Below are positions 59,222 to 64,000 of a stretch of DNA of 64,000 bases, one piece after another. The DNA lies in the NCBI RefSeq assembly GCF_000346465.2, contig NC_034012.1, positions 22,207,196 through 22,271,195 of the forward strand. The letters are read 5' to 3'. The position numbers were made by a program, and so were the translations under genes. The number at the start of each line of letters is the position of its first letter. Position 1 is the stretch's first letter. A model generated the notes under the pieces. That model searched no databases and was not told the origin of the DNA. It was given only the letters and a program-made list of their open reading frames with translations. The stretch is from Prunus persica. Lineage: Eukaryota; Streptophyta; Magnoliopsida; Rosales; Rosaceae.

Positions 59222-60425
59222 ACGCCGAAAAGGGATGCTTATTTTATGAAGATGAATGCTTCAACACCTGGTCTTGTATCATTGCTCTTATTTTCTTCCA
59301 AAAAAAAAACTCCTGCAAAGTAGAGAGATGATGCATAAGTTTCATGGGAGGTGTATGCGGGAGCGTGCGTCAAGCGTGGAGGCAATGGAGGGAACGCTTG
59401 AAGTTGCTCCAAGACCGGGCCAAAGTCGGCAGTGGTAACGAGCCCATCTTGATGAGAAGTTCCACCATGTTCGGCGGCGGTGGCCGGTGCGGTGGTCTCA
59501 ACTGCAAGTCCAGTAGGTGGCACGGTGGTGAGAGGTGGTGGTGCCACCATGTCGATCGTGGGATCGTGGGTGGAGTGGCTTTGGGCCATCGTGGATTCAG
59601 CCATCACGGCGGTTGCCTCTCGTCTTCTTGCTTCCAACCATGGTTGTTTGGAAGGCTTCAGTGGATTGGAAAATAAGTTTGGAGCACGCTTTGAGTATAT
59701 CTCGTGCTCTCAATGAAAGACCAATTTGTGAGAGCAAATTTCCCCACGAGAATATTCGATTAGAAAGATTCCTCTTCCTTCTTCGCTGCCTCTTTCTCCC
59801 TACAAAATAGAACAAATAAGAGGACCACATCCGAGGGGTGTTGGCCAAAGGCCCTCTGATGCCTAAATTAGTTCAAGAGTTTGTAAGAAAAACACTAGCT
59901 AACTAGGGTACGGATATGTGTTTATAGTGTAAACCGGGCAGCCGGATCCTTATGTAAAAGAGAGAGAGAGGAGGTGGCTAGGGTTTGAGAGGAATTTTCT
60001 GCAGAGTTTCAGTAGGAATTTTAGACGTACCTCAACCCTTGTGTGTGGCCATCCTTTTATAGTGGTCTTGGAGGTTAGGGTCTCAGAGGAATAATTCTGT
60101 AAATGGAAATGAATTATTCCTCCCTGATTTGGAATTGATTTGATTAATTAGGAATTTGATTTATTAGGGTAAATCAAATCCCTAATTGTGATAGGTATCA
60201 AATCAATTCCTAATTTAATAAGGTAACTCCTCATTTAATTGGGAATTGTGGTAGGAATCAAATCAATTCTCAACGTAATTAGGTAACATTCCATTTAATC
60301 GGGTAATCCCCAATTAAATTGAGTAACTCCCAACTAGGTTGAATAATTCCCAATTTGGTCAAATAATCCCCAAATGGAAGGAATTATTTGACCTAGAGTT
60401 TTGATTTAATTCAGTTCCCACAACA
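59222..60425 (-). mobile_element. Nested gypsy-type LTR with the start of gag
   Basis: On the minus strand an LTR-like block runs from TGTTGTGGGAACTG (60425) to GCTCTCACA (59727), with a TATA element CTATAAAAGG (about 60052-60062). It is followed by a primer-binding-type sequence ATTGGTCTTTCATTGAGAGC (59725-59706) and then an ORF start (MVGSKKTRGNRRDG at about 59642, then MEARRREATAVMAESTMAQ in another frame) rich in Pro and Thr, like the N-terminus of gypsy gag. The homology stops near 59222. AT-rich repeats of TAATTGGGAATT type fill the upstream half (60110-60380). Confidence 0.5.
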
Positions 60426-62200
60426 TCAACATCAATTCATGAACATGCCTCAGAAAAATGAAGGTAGAGAACACTACAACGATTGCATGATCCTCAATTT
60501 TGGCTAGGTTATCAACAATATAATTTCGAGCAAATTTTGTGAAGTAAGTGCAATCATCCGAGCATCAGAAATTAAAAACACAGGTAGAAGCAGAATCTGC
60601 AGTAACTCACCAGCCATGGATGAACACAGAAGTTGCAAACCAACTTCGAGGCATCAGAAAAATTCAAAAAATTCAAAACATTTTACAGGCTATAGTACTC
60701 GAGCAGATGAACAACTTTCATCAAGGAAGTTTTCTGATCCGAGCTTCCGAAATATGACATATGTACCGATGCACAGTACCCACGGGTTTGAATCTTGAAG
60801 AGAGAAAAAAGAGTTGGAGGAGAAGAAGAAAAAGAGGGGTACGGGTGCAGAGATAAAGACAAAGGGAAAAAAAACGTGTGGGATCACCCCATGCCAAAAA
60901 AAAAATTAGATATAACATGCCAAGCGATATTGCCAAACTAACATGCCACACCTCTTACTAAAGAATGAAGGGGTTACTGGCTTTCCCAAGGCAGACCAAC
61001 AACAACAACAGAATTGTACACAGAGATGCAGAGACCCAATACTCAATGTAGCCATGCCCAGAGGATTCCGTAGATGTTCATGCTCAAGCTCCAATAAAAA
61101 TAAGGCTGAGATGCAATAGAAATCGTGCCTAGCAAAGCAAAAACATCACAAGCAAAATGCAGATATCCTGGCCAAGCAAAAAGGAACTCTTTATAACATG
61201 CCAAGCCAAAGAAGAAACACTCTATCTCCAAAACCATGCAACTCAAGCATTTCACTTGATACAATCATCTCAAGAACCAGACATTACAGTTTCAAGCTTT
61301 CCAAGCAATACAATCATCATGAAAGTGACAATCTTAGACCGAGCAATTTCAGCTGCCAAAAGCAAGGAGAAGAAGCCATGCGCCATCATGATCATCATTG
61401 CAACAAAATGATACCCCAAGTTCGTTGCACCATGATTCAATCAAATGCCAAGAAGGTCATGCTACGAGCTCATGCAAATCGAATCTTTTCGTGATGGCTA
61501 GCATGCACTTAAGGGTTGAGAAACTGATTTTTTACATCCACAACCACATTCAGAGAGAGCAAGCATCCCCTCTCACTACTAGAACTCTTCAATTTCGAGC
61601 TCTTCCTTCCCATTTTCTCTTCTAGCAAAGCACGCAAAAGCCTAACAAAGCTTTTGTCAAGTTGCAGGAAATTTGCTAAAACCACCCATTCTTCCACCAT
61701 CATCTTTTCCTCTCTTCTGTCTCTCAAAATTCCCTCTCCCCTTACTTTGAATCCCTGTTTCTCATGGGAAATCTAAGCCCTCTTTCTCTCTAATGCTAAA
61801 CTCATAAATGCTCAGCTTTCATGCCACGAACTTCTCAAGCCAAGCCAAGATATTCATTTGTAAGCAACTGTTGGTTTTGTTGGAAAATGAAACCAAGGTG
61901 TTTGCTAAGGCTCTATGAACCTTTAGAAGCACCCTTGGGGCTTGATTCTTAAACTCATACACAAGGGCAACTCCACCCACTTGCTCTTTACAGCAACCCA
62001 GGCTCATCTATAGCTGCTGGAACAAAAAAAAACTTGCATAAATGCCAAAACCCAAACACTCAAGCACATCCACCGTGCTAAATAGCCCAAAAGCTATATT
62101 AAACCATGTCACAAAAATGACCCTACATAAATGCCAAAACCCAAACACTCAAGTACATCCACCATGCTGAATAGCCCAAAAGCTATATTAAACCATGTCA
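60426..62200. other. LARD interior, second part
   Basis: CCAAGC/CATGCCAAG-type words are frequent. A 70-bp segment is duplicated (AATGCCAAAACCCAAACACT at 62041 and 62131). ORFs here are short and inconsistent; no protein was recognised. Confidence 0.45.
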
Positions 62201-62209
62201 CTTTAGCCA

Positions 62210-62600
62210 ATACCAAGCATCCAAGCATACAAGCCAAAGCTTAGCGTACAAGCCAATACCAAGCGTACACGCCAATGCCAAGCATCCAAGCCAATTAGCA
62301 AGCGTACACGCCAATGCCAAGCATCCAAGCCAATGCCAAGCGTACAAGCCGAAGCCAAGCATACAAGCCAATACCAAGCATACAAGCCAATGCCACGCAT
62401 CCAAGCCAATACCAAGCATACAAGCCAAAGCCAGCGTACAAGCCAATACCAAGCATATAAGCCCAAAATCAAGCGTACATGCCAATGCCAAGCATCCAAA
62501 TCAAATACTAAGAATACATGTCAACATCAAGCATACATGCCAATACCAAATATACACGTCAAAACCAAGCATGCAAGCCAATATCAAGCATACAAAATTA
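62210..62600. repeat. Tandem repeat, unit about 19 bp
   Basis: The unit AAGCATACAAGCCAATACC, with variants AAGCGTACACGCC and AAGCATCCAAGCC, repeats about twenty times. It creates long Trp/Leu/Cys-rich false ORFs on the minus strand. Confidence 0.9.
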
Positions 62601-62923
62601 ATGCAACTCTTGCAAACCGCAACCATGTCAAATCAAGCATCACTAGTCACTCAAGCACATCAATCATGCAAGCTAACTTATTTTTGGTTAAAATTCAACC
62701 AAGCCTTATCTCCTATGTCATGCCACAAAATAAGCCAACTTTCGGTAACCCCAGTAAGTAAACTCCGATATTACAGTGTCTAGGAAAGTTCTTTAAGGCG
62801 ACACCTTCGGTGTATAAGAAGATTGGGTTTTAAGCGGGACCATTGCGACCCCTCCAACCTTCCCGGAAAAGACCTAGCTATGATTTCAAAGACTATTAGC
62901 TGGTTATTCTTGAGTTGCTCATC

Positions 62924-62946
62924 ATTATATATATATATATATATAT
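62924..62946. repeat. (TA)n microsatellite
   Basis: An AT alternation of about 22 bases within the LARD interior. Confidence 0.85.
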
Positions 62947-63146
62947 GAACAAGCTAACAGTTGCCAAAACCATGCTAATCTTCATGCCAAGAAAAACAAA
63001 ACGACTATGGCCAAGCAAACAAGCATGGATGTTTCATGCATATTGAAGAACGAGCCATGCCATGCCACTGCCAATTATTTTGGGCTGAAATTGATTATTG
63101 GGCCCATCTCTCTGCCACTTCATAGCCCCAATAATCAAGGGGCTAA

Positions 63147-64000
63147 TGTTGAGGCCCAAAAAAGTCAAAGGAAGCCCAAAGACATTTAAAGCCCAATATA
63201 ACATATAATGTCGGTCATGCGTTAATCCAAGCTGTATTTTGGGATTTAATTCATTAAATAAATATAGAAATAGTGCACATGCCATACCAAACTAATAATA
63301 CATTTTTCCCATGCCAATTACCTATCAAGCTCACATGAACCCAAGTTATGTGGTTTACGGGGCTTGCATGAGGGATTGTGGTGTGGAAGGTTATGAAGGT
63401 CCACAAGGCCCACAGAAGCTCTTGGATAATGAAGACTTTGGGCCAGCTACTTGGGAGCGCCAAAGTCCAAGCCCATTACTTAGAGTTCTCCAATGTGGGT
63501 GAGAAAATGAGATATTTTTCAAGCACTTCCTTTTACCCATAGGAAATAGTCATTTTCCAAATGCCTTTACACGTTGGAAACAAGCCTTTTCAGCACTTCC
63601 TATTACCCACTGGAAACAAACAGTCACCAGCGCTTCCTTTTACCCATAGGAAATAATCAGTTTATGGTACCTAGCTTCACCTGCTGGAAAATAGCATGCC
63701 CCAGTGCTTCCTTTTAACCACTGGCAATAGGCTGGTTCCAGCACCTCCCTTTACCTATTGGAAATAAAGGAAACCCCTCACCCTCTATAAATTCGAATTC
63801 ATGGCTCAAGCAAAGGACACCAATTTTTCTTCAGCCAACACTCCCTCACTCGACTGCTGCAAGCATCCCAGCAGCCATCAACCCCCTTCAGCAACCACCA
63901 GACCACTTTCCTTCCTCCATTCAGCTGCTGCAAGCATTCCAACTCCCATCCCAGCCACCCCTCAGCTATCACAACCATTTCTTCTATTTTCCTATCATGA
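63147..64000 (+). repeat. 3' LTR of the LARD-like element, truncated by the window end
   Basis: It starts TGTTGAGGCCC after a polypurine tract. A TATA box (CTCTATAAATTCG) lies at 63783, with a CT-rich leader after it. Upstream, five copies of a CTTCCTTTTACCCAYWGGAAA-type unit occur at about 63523-63770, each an imperfect TTCC..GGAA dyad. These fit a U3 promoter-enhancer followed by R. Confidence 0.75.

Larger units (their letters stand above)
57833..64000 (+). mobile_element. Large non-coding LTR retroelement (LARD-like), right end outside window
   Basis: TGTTGAGGCCCAAAAAAGTC occurs at 57833 and 63147, each followed by about 200 bp of near-identical sequence. After the first LTR (ending CCCAACA at 58159) comes ATGGCGACTCTGCTAGGGA (58162), a plant-type primer-binding region. 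Before the second lies a polypurine tract (AATCAAGGGGCTAA, 63133-63146). The interior has no gag-pol. Five bases before the first LTR are ACTTC. The 3' target copy lies outside the window. Confidence 0.8.

Noticed and set aside
59344..59810. Gly-rich ORFs on the plus strand
   Set aside because: Antisense to the gag start and LTR of the nested gypsy fragment.
62198..62499. Trp/Leu/Cys-rich ORFs of 97-98 codons on the minus strand
   Set aside because: Product of the 19-bp tandem repeat, open in two frames at once, so not coding.
62210..62600. CRISPR-like array of short repeats
   Set aside because: Units are contiguous without spacers, and the genome is a plant.
1..64000. tRNA, rRNA or snoRNA genes
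   Set aside because: I looked for conserved tRNA box words and rRNA segments and saw none that held up; a covariance-model scan would be needed to exclude small RNAs.

Overview
The window reads as nuclear DNA of a flowering plant (eudicot). It is AT-rich, has spliced genes with GT..AG introns, and contains a six-exon RAB GTPase gene of plant RABC type, a nuclear-type fragment of a chloroplast ATP synthase subunit, and plant-specific transposons. The style of the long non-coding LTR-like repeats suggests Rosaceae, but that is only an impression. One clearly intact host gene is present (RABC1-like, 25554-30716). Most of the rest is nested, decayed transposable elements.

Layout. (1) 1-10807: the right-hand part of a large CACTA (En/Spm) element whose left end lies outside the window. 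It carries a captured fragment of the 26S proteasome subunit RPN6, a seven-coding-exon gene joining a transposon-type N-terminal region to a Ulp1-like (C48) cysteine protease, and a short gene keeping only the C-terminal DUF4216 part of a TNP2 transposase. The element is saturated with ACGTCG/ACGACGGT motifs, including in every intron of the Ulp1 gene. (2) 10808-11326: the right end of a second CACTA family (AGGGGCG motifs), into which the first appears to be inserted. (3) 11866-12384: an ORF of unknown function. (4) 13121-18720: a third CACTA remnant with a minus-strand TNP2 pseudogene and duplicated proline-rich exons. (5) 18721-25270: intergenic repeats, a probable small CACTA derivative, LTR-like debris and a foldback MITE. 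(6) 25554-30716: the RABC1-like gene. (7) 31550-31779: a pseudogene fragment of ATP synthase subunit b'. (8) 32040-33590: LTR-like sequence with a repeated hairpin module. (9) about 33598-50703: a candidate 17-kb Mutator-like element (MULE) bounded by inverted repeats. It holds a DUF1985-Ulp1 pseudogene, an F-box fragment, two related small accessory ORFs, higher-order repeats and a minus-strand FAR1/MULE transposase pseudogene. (10) 50704-54160: non-coding sequence with a promoter-like CT-rich stretch. (11) 54165-57832: a decayed minus-strand Ty3/gypsy element and its 5' LTR. (12) 57833-64000: a large non-coding LTR element (LARD-like) inserted in that LTR, itself carrying another gypsy LTR fragment.

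The most unusual signal is in the CACTA Ulp1 gene. Several introns share an alignable cassette made of the element's own repeat motif, as if introns were seeded or homogenised by transposon repeat units (introner-like). Two unrelated DNA transposon superfamilies in this window each carry a Ulp1-like protease. All calls come from reading the sequence by eye and from hand-derived splice junctions; no database search was run.
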